Position numbers and translations under genes: made by a program
Notes under the pieces: generated by a model
Databases searched by the model: none
Seen by the model: only the letters and a program-made list of their open reading frames with translations
Told to the model about the DNA's origin: nothing
Part shown: piece after piece, positions 17,731 to 26,674 of the stretch
Numbering within the stretch: position 1 is the stretch's first letter
How the letters are laid out: every line of letters starts with the position of its first letter
NCBI RefSeq assembly: GCF_024105735.1
Contig: NZ_JAAAML010000001.1
Coordinates: forward strand, 1,869,809 to 1,933,808
Length of the DNA stretch: 64,000 nt
Source of the DNA: Parahoeflea alexandrii
GTDB lineage: Bacteria > Pseudomonadota > Alphaproteobacteria > Rhizobiales > Rhizobiaceae
Direction: 5' to 3'

Positions 17731-18705
17731 ATGAAGGCAATCGTTGTTTCCAAGCATGGCGGACCGGAAGTTCTGGAATGGCGTGATCACGAGGTCGGGA
17801 ATCCTGGTCCGGGAGAGGTGCGGATCCGTCAGGAAGCGGTCGGCCTCAACTTCATCGATGTCTATTTTCGCACCGGGCTTTATCCCGCACCGCAGGGCTT
17901 GCCGCTGGTTCCGGGAAATGAAGGCGCCGGCGTCGTTACAGCCGTTGGCGAAGGTGTCAGCCTTTTCAAGGAGGGCGACCGGATTGCCTATGCAGGACCG
18001 ATCGGTGCCTACGCGCAGGAGCGCGTGATCGAGGCGACGAAAATCGTCAAGGTTCCCAACGACATCGCGCTTGATGTGGCCGCCAGCATGATGCTCAAGG
18101 GAATGACAGCCGAGTACCTGCTTCGGCGTACCTATGACGTCAAGCCGGGCGACACGATCCTGTATCATGCGGCAGCCGGGGGCGTCGGCCTGATAGTCGG
18201 CCAATGGGCAAAGGCGCTTGGCGCGACCGTAATCGGAACCGTCGGGTCCAGCGAGAAGGCGGAACTGGCTTCGGCCAACGGCTACGATCACGTCATCAAC
18301 TACCGAACCGAGGATTTCGTCGAGAGGGTCAGGGAGATCACCGGCGGCAAGGGTGCCGACGTGGTTTATGATTCCGTCGGCAAGGACACATTTCCCGGTT
18401 CGCTCGACTGCCTGAGGCCGCGCGGCCTGTGGGCCAGCTTCGGCCAGTCGTCGGGTCCGATCGAGCCGTTCAATATCGGTATTCTTTCGCAGAAGGGGTC
18501 GCTCTACGCCACCCGACCGACGCTGTTCACCTACATCGCGACGCGCCCGGAACTGGAAGCATCGGCCAACGCGCTGTTCGACGTGGTTTCGCGCGGCGTC
18601 GTCAAGATCGACATCAATCAACGCTACCCGTTGGCTGAAGCCGCCCAAGCGCACAGCGATCTGGAGGGGCGCAAGACCACCGGTACGACGGTTCTGCTGC
18701 CATGA
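17731..18705 (+). CDS. qor: Quinone oxidoreductase / NADPH:quinone reductase (zeta-crystallin type)
   Basis: Zinc-independent medium-chain dehydrogenase/reductase of 324 residues, predicted to reduce quinones with NADPH. The N-terminal GroES-like half has GLNFIDVYFRTGLYP and PLVPGNEGAGVV, and the nucleotide-binding half carries YHAAAGGVGLIVGQWAKALG (residues about 145-164). The structural and catalytic zinc cysteines of alcohol dehydrogenases are absent, as expected for this subfamily. The start is at the ATG 17731 with AGAGAGGA just upstream. It follows pcs after 61 bases but has its own leader, so co-transcription is uncertain. Confidence 0.92.
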   Translation: MKAIVVSKHGGPEVLEWRDHEVGNPGPGEVRIRQEAVGLNFIDVYFRTGLYPAPQGLPLVPGNEGAGVVTAVGEGVSLFKEGDRIAYAGPIGAYAQERVIEATKIVKVPNDIALDVAASMMLKGMTAEYLLRRTYDVKPGDTILYHAAAGGVGLIVGQWAKALGATVIGTVGSSEKAELASANGYDHVINYRTEDFVERVREITGGKGADVVYDSVGKDTFPGSLDCLRPRGLWASFGQSSGPIEPFNIGILSQKGSLYATRPTLFTYIATRPELEASANALFDVVSRGVVKIDINQRYPLAEAAQAHSDLEGRKTTGTTVLLP

Positions 18706-18989
18706 CAGCGGCGGTGAACTCCAGCAATACGCGCTGAAACACTCTCAGGATAATCTTGAGAAAAGGCGGCGGCTGCTGCTTTTTTCGAAGGGTCTTGAAA
18801 CGCGAGCGTTGAAATTGCTTGTAGTTTTCAAACGAGCCCCACTTGTGCGACGCAAAAATATTGCGTTTGGTGGGATCTGCGACGATGGCCTGGTCGGAAT
18901 TCGCTCACTTGAATTTCCCGACCACATGGTGAAGCTTGTTTCTTGTGCTTGCGGAGATAATGCCTCAAAACTGAGCGATTCCGCAGGTG

Positions 18990-20582
18990 ATGAAGTCAGG
19001 GGGTGACGTGATCAACGAGCAAACCGAAGCGCCGCTTCTGGAAACCAGAGGGCTGACCAAGATTTTTGGAAGCCTCCGGGCTTGTGACGAAATCGATCTC
19101 TCTATTGCTCCGGGCGAAATCCATGCATTGCTGGGGGAAAACGGCGCGGGCAAATCAACGCTGGTAAAAATGTTGTTCGGCGTGCTTGATCCCAGTGCCG
19201 GCGGCATTCTCTGGAAAGGCGACCCTGTGACAATCGGCAGCCCGGGAGAGGCACGCGCGACGGGCATCGGCATGGTTTTCCAGCATTTCTCGTTGTTCGA
19301 GGCGCTGACTGTCGCTGAGAACATCGCGCTTGCGCTCGACGGTAACGTTCCGATTGACCGGATCTCCGAAGAGGCAAGGCGGCTTTCACTTGAATATGGC
19401 CTGCCGCTGGATCCGTCCGCGCATGTCGCCGACCTGTCGGTCGGGGAACGCCAGAGGATCGAGATCGTCCGTTCATTGTTGCAAAACCCGGAGCTGATCA
19501 TCCTTGATGAGCCGACTTCGGTGCTGACGCCGCAGGAGGCCGACAAGCTGTTTGAAACGCTTGCCAAGCTGAAAGCGGAGGGGCGTTCGGTTCTCTACAT
19601 TTCCCACCGTCTTGAGGAGGTTCAGCGGATCTGCGACCGGGCCACCGTCCTGCGTCATGGCAAGGTCACCGGGGCATGCGATCCGAGACAGGAAACGCCG
19701 TCGTCGCTTGCCCGGATGATGGTGGGCGGCGAGGTGGCCGAAATCTCCGGCGCCGGCCTGGGTGAACCGGGCGAGACGCTGATCGAGGTCCGCAATCTGA
19801 GTGCCCCGTCACGCTCGCCGTTTGCGGTGGCGCTCAGGGATATCGATCTATCGGTAAAGGCCGGCGAAATCGTCGCGATCGCCGGTGTCGCAGGCAATGG
19901 CCAGAGCGAACTGTTCGACGTTCTCTCGGGCGAAGAGAAGGTTGGCGACGCCGACGCAATCCGGATCCGTGGCAAGTCGGCGGGCCGGATGGGGATCACC
20001 GAGCGGCGGCTGCTCGGATGCGGCTTCGTGCCGGAGGAACGGCATGGCCACGCGGCCGTCACCGAAATGCCGCTGACCGCCAATCTGGTGCTGTCACGCC
20101 ATACATCCGACAGCGCGACATTTCTCTCCGGCGGACCACTGGGGCTGATCAACACCGGTGCCGTGGCAAAGGCCGCCAAACGCATCTGCGAGGCGATGGA
20201 TGTGCGCAAATCCGGCGAGGATCCGGCAGCAGGGTCTCTGTCAGGCGGCAATCTGCAGAAATTCATTGTCGGACGCGAACTTGACCGGCAGCCGGTAGTG
20301 CTGGTGGTCAACCAACCGACCTGGGGCGTTGACGCAGGTGCCGCGAGCCGCATTCGCCAGGCTCTGATCGACCTCGCCAAGAGCGGTTCCGCCGTGGTCG
20401 TCATCAGCCAGGACCTTGATGAAGTGTTTGAAATTGCAAGCCGCATCGCGGTCATCAATGAGGGCCGGCTTTCCTCTCCCGAGCCCGCGTCGACCATGAC
20501 GCGAGAGCGGATCGGCCTGTTGATGGGCGGTTTCCACGATGGAACCGGCCAGGCCCATGCGGAGGCCGTCCATGCGCATTGA
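18990..20582 (+). CDS. BMP-family ABC transporter, duplicated ATP-binding protein
   Basis: Energises an inner-membrane importer of the purine-nucleoside/BMP class. The 530-residue protein has two ABC domains. The first (about 15-240) has Walker [10 protein letters not shown], signature LSVGERQRIEI and Walker B LIILDEPTSVLTP. The second (about 255-505) has a reduced P-loop-like segment (AGVAGNGQSE), signature LSGGNLQKF and the VVNQPTWGVD box, where the usual Asp-Glu pair is Asn-Gln; this is a common feature in the second half of this class. The start is uncertain: ATG 18990, or GTG 19008 which has AGGGGG four bases upstream. The gene overlaps the first permease by 11 bases. Confidence 0.92.
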   Translation: MKSGGDVINEQTEAPLLETRGLTKIFGSLRACDEIDLSIAPGEIHALLGENGAGKSTLVKMLFGVLDPSAGGILWKGDPVTIGSPGEARATGIGMVFQHFSLFEALTVAENIALALDGNVPIDRISEEARRLSLEYGLPLDPSAHVADLSVGERQRIEIVRSLLQNPELIILDEPTSVLTPQEADKLFETLAKLKAEGRSVLYISHRLEEVQRICDRATVLRHGKVTGACDPRQETPSSLARMMVGGEVAEISGAGLGEPGETLIEVRNLSAPSRSPFAVALRDIDLSVKAGEIVAIAGVAGNGQSELFDVLSGEEKVGDADAIRIRGKSAGRMGITERRLLGCGFVPEERHGHAAVTEMPLTANLVLSRHTSDSATFLSGGPLGLINTGAVAKAAKRICEAMDVRKSGEDPAAGSLSGGNLQKFIVGRELDRQPVVLVVNQPTWGVDAGAASRIRQALIDLAKSGSAVVVISQDLDEVFEIASRIAVINEGRLSSPEPASTMTRERIGLLMGGFHDGTGQAHAEAVHAH

Positions 20583-21657
20583 GCTGAAAAAACGTGAAAA
20601 CATGTCGGCGCTGTTTTCGGTGCTGTCGCCGTTCATTGCACTGGGGCTGACCCTGATTGCGGGCGTGATCCTCTTCGTCTCGCTTGGAAAGGATCCGGTC
20701 TCTGCGCTCTACAGCTTCTTCATCGAGCCGCTGACCGAGGTCTGGTCACTGCATGAACTGGCTATCAAGGCGGCGCCGCTGATCCTGATCGCTGTCGGCC
20801 TGTCGGTCTGTTACCGTTCCAACAACTGGAACATCGGTGCGGAGGGCCAGTTCATCATCGGGGCGATGGCAGGATCGGTTTTGCCGGTGGTGTTCCATGG
20901 TTGGGAGTCACCGCTGATGCTGCCGCTGATGCTTATCTGCGCAATGATCGGGGGAGCCGCCTATGCGGCGATTCCGGCCTTCCTGAAAGCACGGCTCAAC
21001 ACCAACGAAATCCTGACCAGCCTGATGCTGGTCTATGTCGCGCAACTGCTGCTCGACTGGACGGTCCGCGGCCCGTGGCGCAATCCGGAAGGCTTCAATT
21101 TTCCCGAAACCCGCAATTTTGCCGATAACGCGATCTTGCCGAGGATCATCGAGACCGGAAAGACCCATTGGGGCTTCGGTTTCGCGCTGATTGCGGCGCT
21201 GGTGCTCTGGTTCATCATGCGCCGGACGCTCAAGGGGTTCGAGATCAGCGTGCTCGGCCAGTCGGCGCGGGCAGGGCGGTTTGCCGGCTTCTCCGACAAG
21301 AAGATGGTCTATTTCGCCTTTCTGATCTCCGGTGCTCTAGCAGGCCTCGCCGGCATATCGGAAGTGTCGGGCGCCATCGGCCAGCTCCGCCCGGTGATTT
21401 CGCCGGGCTACGGTTTCACGGCCATTATCGTGGCCTTCCTCGGGCGGCTCAATCCTCTGGGGATCGTTGCGGCAGGGCTTATTCTGGCGCTGACCTATCT
21501 TGGCGGCGAGGCGGCGCAGATCTCGATCGGCATCACCGACAAGGTCACGCGGCTGTTCCAGGGCTTGCTTTTGTTCTTCGTGCTGGGATGCGACACGCTG
21601 ATCCATTACCGCATCCGGCTGGTGTTCGGCTCAGCACAGAAGGGGAGTGCCACCTGA
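20572..21657 (+). CDS. BMP-family ABC transporter permease 1
   Basis: Membrane permease of 361 residues from the BPD_transp_2 family (as in YufP/NupB-type nucleoside importers), with about ten hydrophobic segments. The conserved loop NNWNIGAEGQFIIGAM (about residues 85-100) is the family signature, and the coupling region around GQSARAGRFAGFSDKKM contacts the ATPase. The ATG at 20572 is preceded by GGAGG at 20561-20565; the longer in-frame start at 20539 would lie inside the ATPase gene. It overlaps the ATPase by 11 bases and the second permease by one base (TGATG), so translation is coupled throughout. Confidence 0.93.
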   Translation: MRIELKKRENMSALFSVLSPFIALGLTLIAGVILFVSLGKDPVSALYSFFIEPLTEVWSLHELAIKAAPLILIAVGLSVCYRSNNWNIGAEGQFIIGAMAGSVLPVVFHGWESPLMLPLMLICAMIGGAAYAAIPAFLKARLNTNEILTSLMLVYVAQLLLDWTVRGPWRNPEGFNFPETRNFADNAILPRIIETGKTHWGFGFALIAALVLWFIMRRTLKGFEISVLGQSARAGRFAGFSDKKMVYFAFLISGALAGLAGISEVSGAIGQLRPVISPGYGFTAIIVAFLGRLNPLGIVAAGLILALTYLGGEAAQISIGITDKVTRLFQGLLLFFVLGCDTLIHYRIRLVFGSAQKGSAT

Positions 21658-22577
21658 TGGATATGACCCAGGCAATCATCCTGACGATCATGACCGCCGC
21701 CACGCCGCTGCTGCTGGCGGCCATTGGCGAACTGGTCGTCGAGCGTTCCGGCGTTCTCAATCTGGGCGTCGAGGGCATGATGATCATGGGCGCGGTCGCG
21801 GCCTTCGCCATCGCGCAACTGACGGGGTCGGCCGGGCTCGGCGCCCTTGGCGGACTGGTCGCGGGCATGCTGTTCTCGCTGCTGTTCGGGTTCCTGACAC
21901 TGACACTGGTGGCAAACCAGGTGGCGACCGGCCTGGCGCTGACCATCCTCGGGCTCGGTCTGTCGGGCATGATCGGGGAAGCCTTCATCGGACTTCCCGG
22001 CCTGAAGCTGGCGGCAATCGAGATCCCGCTTCTCTCCGACATACCGTTCTTCGGACGCTTGCTGTTTTCCCAGGACCCGATCTTCTACACCTCGATCATC
22101 GCGGTGATCGGCGTGAACTGGTTCCTGTTCAGGAGCCGTGCGGGGCTAAGGCTCAGAGCCATCGGTGACAGCCATACCTCGGCACATGCGCTGGGGGTCA
22201 AGGTCGTGCGTACGCGCTATCTGGCGGTCATGTTCGGTGGCGCCTGCGCGGGACTTGCGGGGGCTCACCTGTCCATCGTCTACACGCCGCAATGGGTGGA
22301 GAACATGACTGCCGGGCGCGGTTGGATCGCGCTGGCGCTGGTGGTGTTCGCCTCCTGGCGGCCAACCCGGGTGCTCGCCGGTGCCTATCTGTTCGGAGCG
22401 GTCTCGATCGGGCAATTGCACGCACAGGCGCTGGGTCTGGGAATTCCTTCACAATTTCTCTCGGCTCTTCCCTACCTCGCCACGATTGCGGTACTGGTGA
22501 TCATATCGCTGAATCGCAGGATGACGCTCATCAACACGCCGGCTTCGCTCGGCAAATCCTTTGTGCCGGAAAGGTAG
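21657..22577 (+). CDS. BMP-family ABC transporter permease 2
   Basis: Second permease of the importer, 306 residues, with eight to ten hydrophobic segments. It has the paired signature ERSGVLNLGVEGMMIMGAV (residues about 28-46), equivalent to the NIGAEGQ segment of permease 1, and the cytoplasmic coupling helix GDSHTSAHALGVKVV. Start codon and upstream stop share one base (TGATG). It precedes the binding-protein gene by 51 bases, so the order is ATPase, permease, permease, binding protein. The heterodimeric permease arrangement matches nucleoside importers of rhizobia and Gram-positive bacteria. Confidence 0.93.
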   Translation: MDMTQAIILTIMTAATPLLLAAIGELVVERSGVLNLGVEGMMIMGAVAAFAIAQLTGSAGLGALGGLVAGMLFSLLFGFLTLTLVANQVATGLALTILGLGLSGMIGEAFIGLPGLKLAAIEIPLLSDIPFFGRLLFSQDPIFYTSIIAVIGVNWFLFRSRAGLRLRAIGDSHTSAHALGVKVVRTRYLAVMFGGACAGLAGAHLSIVYTPQWVENMTAGRGWIALALVVFASWRPTRVLAGAYLFGAVSIGQLHAQALGLGIPSQFLSALPYLATIAVLVIISLNRRMTLINTPASLGKSFVPER

Positions 22578-22628
22578 GCAAAATACCCCCGGCATGATGT
22601 CAACAACCAACCAGACAGGGTGAACCCA

Positions 22629-23708
22629 ATGAAAAAAACACTTCTTCTCCTTGCCGCGGCCACTGCGCTCGCCGGCATCTCAGCTCCAGCAAGCGCCGCG
22701 GGCATGGACAAGGTCAAGGCCTGTTTCATCTATGTCGGCCCGGTGGGTGACTTCGGCTGGTCCTATCAGCACGATCAGGGCCGTCTGTATGCGGAAGAAA
22801 AACTCGGCGACAAGCTTGAAACCGCCTATCTGGAAAGCGTGCCGGAAGGCGCGGATTCCGAGCGCGCCATCGAGCGTTTCGCCCGTTCCGGCTGTAACAT
22901 CATATTCACAACTTCGTTCGGCTACATGGATCCGACCAACAAGGTTGCCAAGGATTTTCCGGATGTGAAGTTCGAGCACGCAACAGGTTACAAGACCGAC
23001 CATCCCAACGTTGCGACTTATGACTCGAAGTTCTTCCAGGGACGCTATGTGATCGGTCAGATCGCCGCCAAGGTGTCGGAAGCCGGAATGGCCGGCTACA
23101 TCGCCTCGTTCCCGATCCCGGAAGTTGTCCAGGGCATCAACTCGTTCATGCTGGGCGCGCAGTCGATCAATCCGGACTTCAAGCTCAAGGTCGTTTGGGT
23201 CAACACCTGGTTCGATCCGGGCAAGGAAGCCGATGCGGCCAAGGCGCTGCTCGACCAGGGTGTCGATATCCTGACCCAGCACACCGATTCCACAGCACCG
23301 ATGCAGGTTGCCGCCGAGCGCGGTGCACATGCCTTCGGCCAGGCATCAGACATGATCGCCTTCGGTCCGGAAACACAGCTTACCTCCATCATCGATGACT
23401 GGGGCCCGTATTATGTCGAACGCATCAGCGCGGTTCTCGACGGCACCTGGGAACAGTCGCGGACCTGGGCCGGCATGGCCGAGGGCCACGTCGTGATGGC
23501 GCCCTACACCAACATGCCTGACGATGTTAAGGCGATGGCGGAAGAAACCCAGGCGAAAATCACCTCGGGCGAATTCCACCCGTTCACCGGCCCGATCATG
23601 AAGCAGGACGGTTCGGAATGGCTGGCTGATGGTGTTGTTGCCGAAGACGGCGAACTCGCCGGCCTGAACTTCTACGTCAAGGGCATCGACGACCAGCTGC
23701 CGCAGTAA
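22629..23708 (+). CDS. BMP-family ABC transporter substrate-binding protein
   Basis: Periplasmic binding protein of 359 residues, belonging to the Bmp/Med/PnrA-like family that binds purine nucleosides. It has a Sec signal peptide (MKKTLLLLAAATALAGI, cleaved after SAA near residue 23) and the conserved N-terminal strand KACFIYVGPVGDFGWSYQHD. Nucleoside-contact segments follow: SFGYMDP, a GYIASFPIPEVVQGIN stretch and VNTWFDPGKEADAAKAL. There is no lipobox, as usual in Proteobacteria, where the protein is free in the periplasm. The ATG at 22629 is preferred over GTG 22620. An intrinsic terminator follows at 23740. The exact ligand (purine nucleoside, deoxyribonucleoside or related) is inferred from family only. 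Confidence 0.92.
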   Translation: MKKTLLLLAAATALAGISAPASAAGMDKVKACFIYVGPVGDFGWSYQHDQGRLYAEEKLGDKLETAYLESVPEGADSERAIERFARSGCNIIFTTSFGYMDPTNKVAKDFPDVKFEHATGYKTDHPNVATYDSKFFQGRYVIGQIAAKVSEAGMAGYIASFPIPEVVQGINSFMLGAQSINPDFKLKVVWVNTWFDPGKEADAAKALLDQGVDILTQHTDSTAPMQVAAERGAHAFGQASDMIAFGPETQLTSIIDDWGPYYVERISAVLDGTWEQSRTWAGMAEGHVVMAPYTNMPDDVKAMAEETQAKITSGEFHPFTGPIMKQDGSEWLADGVVAEDGELAGLNFYVKGIDDQLPQ

Positions 23709-23739
23709 TCTCGCTTCTGCGGACTTATGACAATTGGTG

Positions 23740-23773
23740 GGGGCGGCTACATTGGCCGCCCCTTCTTGTTATT
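23740..23773 (+). terminator. Intrinsic terminator after the BMP importer operon
   Basis: An 8-bp stem GGGGCGGC / GCCGCCCC with a 7-base loop is followed by TTCTTGTTATT. It is directed to the plus strand only, 31 bases after the binding-protein stop. Confidence 0.85.
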
Positions 23774-23790
23774 CCCCGCGTCTGATCGCC

Positions 23791-24927
23791 CTATTCGGCT
23801 GGCGCGGGGTATGGCGTCGTGGTGGGGTATGGTGTCGTGGTCCGGGGCAAGAACCGGCCAACGGGCGCGAACAGCGCGCGAATGATTGCCCGGCCCGCAG
23901 GTTCGATGCGGGCGAAAATCCACCAGCTGACGGCAAGCGACAGGACCAGCGCCAGCGCAAAGGCACCCCATTTACCAAATGTCGGCTCCACGGTGTTCAT
24001 CAGGATGTAACCGGCATTCTGGTGGACCAGGTAGAACGGATAGCTGATGCCGCCAAGCACCAGGATCCAGGTCCCAGCCCTGACATGGCGGCCAAGGATG
24101 GCGGCCAACAAGAATGCTGCAACTATGCCCGCATTTGCCAGGGCCACCACGGCGGCACTTGAGGCTTCGCCGAGTCGGAAGACGACATCGAGCCGTTGCA
24201 CTTCGGCTGCGTGGAAGGTCATGATCAGTGCCACTCCGGCAATCAGCAGACGCAGCGCGCTGGCGCCCTGCGACGTGATCCGCCAGGTCATGACTCCGAG
24301 CGCGAAATAGCTTCCATATTCGGTGAGAAACAACAGTTCGATCGGACGTGACCCCAGCATCGTGTTGTTGACCATCACCAGCAGCATCCAGACTGCCACA
24401 GCAATATCGGTGTGGCGCGGTAGCACCCGGGTGAACAGGCCGATTGCCACCCAGCCATAGAAGATGATCTCGATGACGATGGACCAGTAGGCACCATCCA
24501 TGAAGTCGGATCCGAACATCGGCGCGAGCATGGTGAGGTTTGCCAGCCACTCAAACACGTCGGTGCTGTAGGGCGGTTGTGCCCACCAAAGCATCGCCAG
24601 GAAGGTGATGGTCATGGCCACCACGTGGGCCGGATAGAGCCGGGCCAGCCGCCCCACCGAAAATCCATACCAGTCGCGGCCGGTGGCCGACCAGATGATG
24701 ACGAAACCCGAAATCATGAAGAAGAGATTAACGCCGAGATAGCCCAGTGAAACCGAGACGCCAGCGGCAGCAAAAGAAAACTCCAGATAACCGCCTTCCT
24801 GAGCTCCGCGGTAGAGGAAATGGTAGACAGCAACCGTCATCGCCGCCGCAAAGCGAAGCAGGTCGAGCAAACCGTTCCGGTTGGCGTCGCTTACACCGGA
24901 CCGCCCGGATGTTTGACTGCCACGCAT
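23791..24927 (-). CDS. Acyltransferase 3 (OafA/YrhL-like) family membrane protein
   Basis: Membrane O-acyltransferase of 378 residues with about ten hydrophobic helices. The N-terminal segment LLDLLRFAAAMTVAVYHFLYRG holds the R/H pair conserved in the family, and SVGRLARLYPAH is the RxxR(I/L)xP box (about residues 90-101). Members decorate surface polysaccharides, lipids or lipopeptides with acyl groups; the acceptor here is unknown. Its last residues form a tandem repeat of TTTPYP encoded by two 18-base DNA repeats (23806-23823 and 23824-23841). It is convergent with the BMP operon. No glycan cluster is adjacent. Confidence 0.88.
   Translation of the reverse strand: MRGSQTSGRSGVSDANRNGLLDLLRFAAAMTVAVYHFLYRGAQEGGYLEFSFAAAGVSVSLGYLGVNLFFMISGFVIIWSATGRDWYGFSVGRLARLYPAHVVAMTITFLAMLWWAQPPYSTDVFEWLANLTMLAPMFGSDFMDGAYWSIVIEIIFYGWVAIGLFTRVLPRHTDIAVAVWMLLVMVNNTMLGSRPIELLFLTEYGSYFALGVMTWRITSQGASALRLLIAGVALIMTFHAAEVQRLDVVFRLGEASSAAVVALANAGIVAAFLLAAILGRHVRAGTWILVLGGISYPFYLVHQNAGYILMNTVEPTFGKWGAFALALVLSLAVSWWIFARIEPAGRAIIRALFAPVGRFLPRTTTPYPTTTPYPAPAE
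23806..23841 (-). repeat. Two tandem 18-bp repeats in the acyltransferase 3' end
   Basis: Two head-to-tail 18-base copies differ at one position (ATGGCG versus ATGGTG). They keep frame and encode repeated TTTPYP at the C-terminus, so copy-number change would alter length by six residues without a frameshift. Confidence 0.9.
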
Positions 24928-24971
24928 GGTGATCTCTCCTGTTGGGATGAGGTTATTCTAGCGCAAACGGA

Positions 24972-24997
24972 AACGCCGGGTCTGACAACCCGGCGTT
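24972..24997 (-). terminator. Hairpin terminator after the class III aminotransferase
   Basis: A perfect 10-bp stem AACGCCGGGT / ACCCGGCGTT has a 6-base loop, 38 bases beyond the aminotransferase stop on the minus strand. The minus-strand continuation is TCCGTTTGCG, so the T-tract is imperfect. Confidence 0.7.
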
Positions 24998-25034
24998 AAG
25001 CTTAAGCGTAAAGGTTAAGCGGCCTGGCGGCGGC

Positions 25035-26423
25035 TCAGGCGAGCCCCTGCTTGCGCACATCATTCCAGGCGGCATCCAGTGTCTTCCTGGCTGAAGCAAT
25101 CAGGACGTCTATTTCCTCCTCGGTGATGCTCAGCGGTGGTGAGATGATCAGCGAGTCACGCACCGCGCGCATCACCAGACCATTGGCAAAGGAATGATCG
25201 CGGGTGATTGTGCCGACCTTGCCGACATTGTCGAAGCGCTTCTTCAGGTCGTTTTCATCGGGTACGAGTTCCAGCGCACCGAACATGCCGACCATGCGGG
25301 CCTGGCCGACCATGGGGTGGTCCTCCAACGCTTTCCAGCGCTCCTGGAAATAGGGTCCGATCTGGTCGCGGACCCGTTCGACCAGCCCTTCGCGCTTGAT
25401 GATAGTGAGATTGGCTATTGCCGCGGCGCAGCAGGCCGGATGACCCGAATAGGTGTAGCCATGGAAGAACTCGACTCCCTCGTTGTGCAGGACTTCGGCG
25501 ATCTCGTCGGAGACCAGAACGCCGCCCATCGGCAGGTAGCCGGAGGTGAGCCCCTTGGCGATCGCCATCAGGTCCGGTTTCATGTCGTAGTAGCCGGAAC
25601 CGAACCACTCGCCGGTACGGCCGAAGCCGCAGATGACCTCGTCGGAAACGAACAGGATATCGCGGGCTTCGAGGATCCGCTTGACCTCGGGCCAATAGGT
25701 GGCTGGCGGCACGATCACGCCGCCGGCGCCCTGGATCGGCTCGGCGATGAAGGCGGCGACATTTTCCTCGCCGATTTCCTCGATGGCGCGCTCGAGTTCT
25801 CGTGCGGCCCAGAGGCCGAATTCGTCCTCGCTCATGCCGGTCATCATGCCTTCGCCGAACCAGTAAGGTTGGTCGATGTGGTGAATGTCGGGGATCGGCA
25901 GGCCGCCCTGGCTGTGCATGGCGCCCATGCCGCCGAGCGAAGCACCGGCCATGGTCGAGCCGTGATAGGCGTTCTTGCGGCTGATCACCACGTTCTTGCC
26001 CGGCTGTCCCTTCAGCGCCCAATAGCTGCGCACCAGGCGGAGGATGGTGTCGTTGGCCTCGGAACCGGAACCGGCATAAAAGACCATGTTGATGTGTTCC
26101 GGCGCCAGATCGCTGAGCATTTGCGACAGTTCGATCACTGGCGGATGCGTGGTCTTGAAGAACGTATTGTAATAGGACAGCTCGCTCATCTGCGCGCGGA
26201 CGGCTTCGACGATTTCCTGCCGGCCGTGGCCGACGTTGACGCACCACAGTCCGGCCATGCCGTCCATGATGCGGTTTCCGTCCGTATCCCAAAGCCAGAC
26301 ACCGTCGGCACGGGAGATGACCCGCCGCTCATCGATTCCCAAGGCGCCATGCTCGGTAAATGGATGAAGGTGGTGCTTGTGGTCGGAAACCTTGAGATCG
26401 TGAGAAGACACGTTGACGCGCAT
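25035..26423 (-). CDS. Class III pyridoxal-phosphate aminotransferase, putrescine/diamine-pyruvate type (SpuC-like)
   Basis: Omega-aminotransferase of 462 residues that probably transfers the terminal amino group of putrescine or a similar amine to pyruvate. The fold-type I signatures are intact: YAGSGSEANDT binds the phosphate, FVSDEVICGFGRTG carries the Asp that pairs with the pyridine nitrogen, and AIAKGLTSGYLPMGG holds the Schiff-base lysine. The family is often annotated aspartate aminotransferase family or beta-alanine:pyruvate aminotransferase, so the substrate is an inference. The inference is helped by the divergent glutamine-synthetase-like gene, a pairing typical of polyamine catabolism loci. 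A stem-loop follows the stop. Confidence 0.88.
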   Translation of the reverse strand: MRVNVSSHDLKVSDHKHHLHPFTEHGALGIDERRVISRADGVWLWDTDGNRIMDGMAGLWCVNVGHGRQEIVEAVRAQMSELSYYNTFFKTTHPPVIELSQMLSDLAPEHINMVFYAGSGSEANDTILRLVRSYWALKGQPGKNVVISRKNAYHGSTMAGASLGGMGAMHSQGGLPIPDIHHIDQPYWFGEGMMTGMSEDEFGLWAARELERAIEEIGEENVAAFIAEPIQGAGGVIVPPATYWPEVKRILEARDILFVSDEVICGFGRTGEWFGSGYYDMKPDLMAIAKGLTSGYLPMGGVLVSDEIAEVLHNEGVEFFHGYTYSGHPACCAAAIANLTIIKREGLVERVRDQIGPYFQERWKALEDHPMVGQARMVGMFGALELVPDENDLKKRFDNVGKVGTITRDHSFANGLVMRAVRDSLIISPPLSITEEEIDVLIASARKTLDAAWNDVRKQGLA

Positions 26424-26674
26424 TATATCTGTTCCTGATTGTTTTCAGAGAGGCCGCGATGAAATCGGTTTGACCTTTAACCGAGTGTGTGCACAAATTT
26501 TCGGCGCGGACAAGCGCCGCGGCTTTCTCCTGGCGCCCGCCGCACTCAAATGTTGTCACTCACGCGATAATGTATATGCATGGGGTCAAAGCGGCACTGC
26601 AGTCTAACCTAGTACCGGGTCGTGGCGCGGCAACTGAAAGTCCTGAAGGGGCCCTGAAGGGGCAAGGTGATACT

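Noticed and set aside
19840-20500. Second ABC domain of the BMP transporter lacking the Walker B Asp-Glu pair taken as gene damage
   Set aside because: The Asn-Gln-Pro-Thr variant is usual in the second half of nucleoside/BMP-class ATPases; the rest of the frame is intact.
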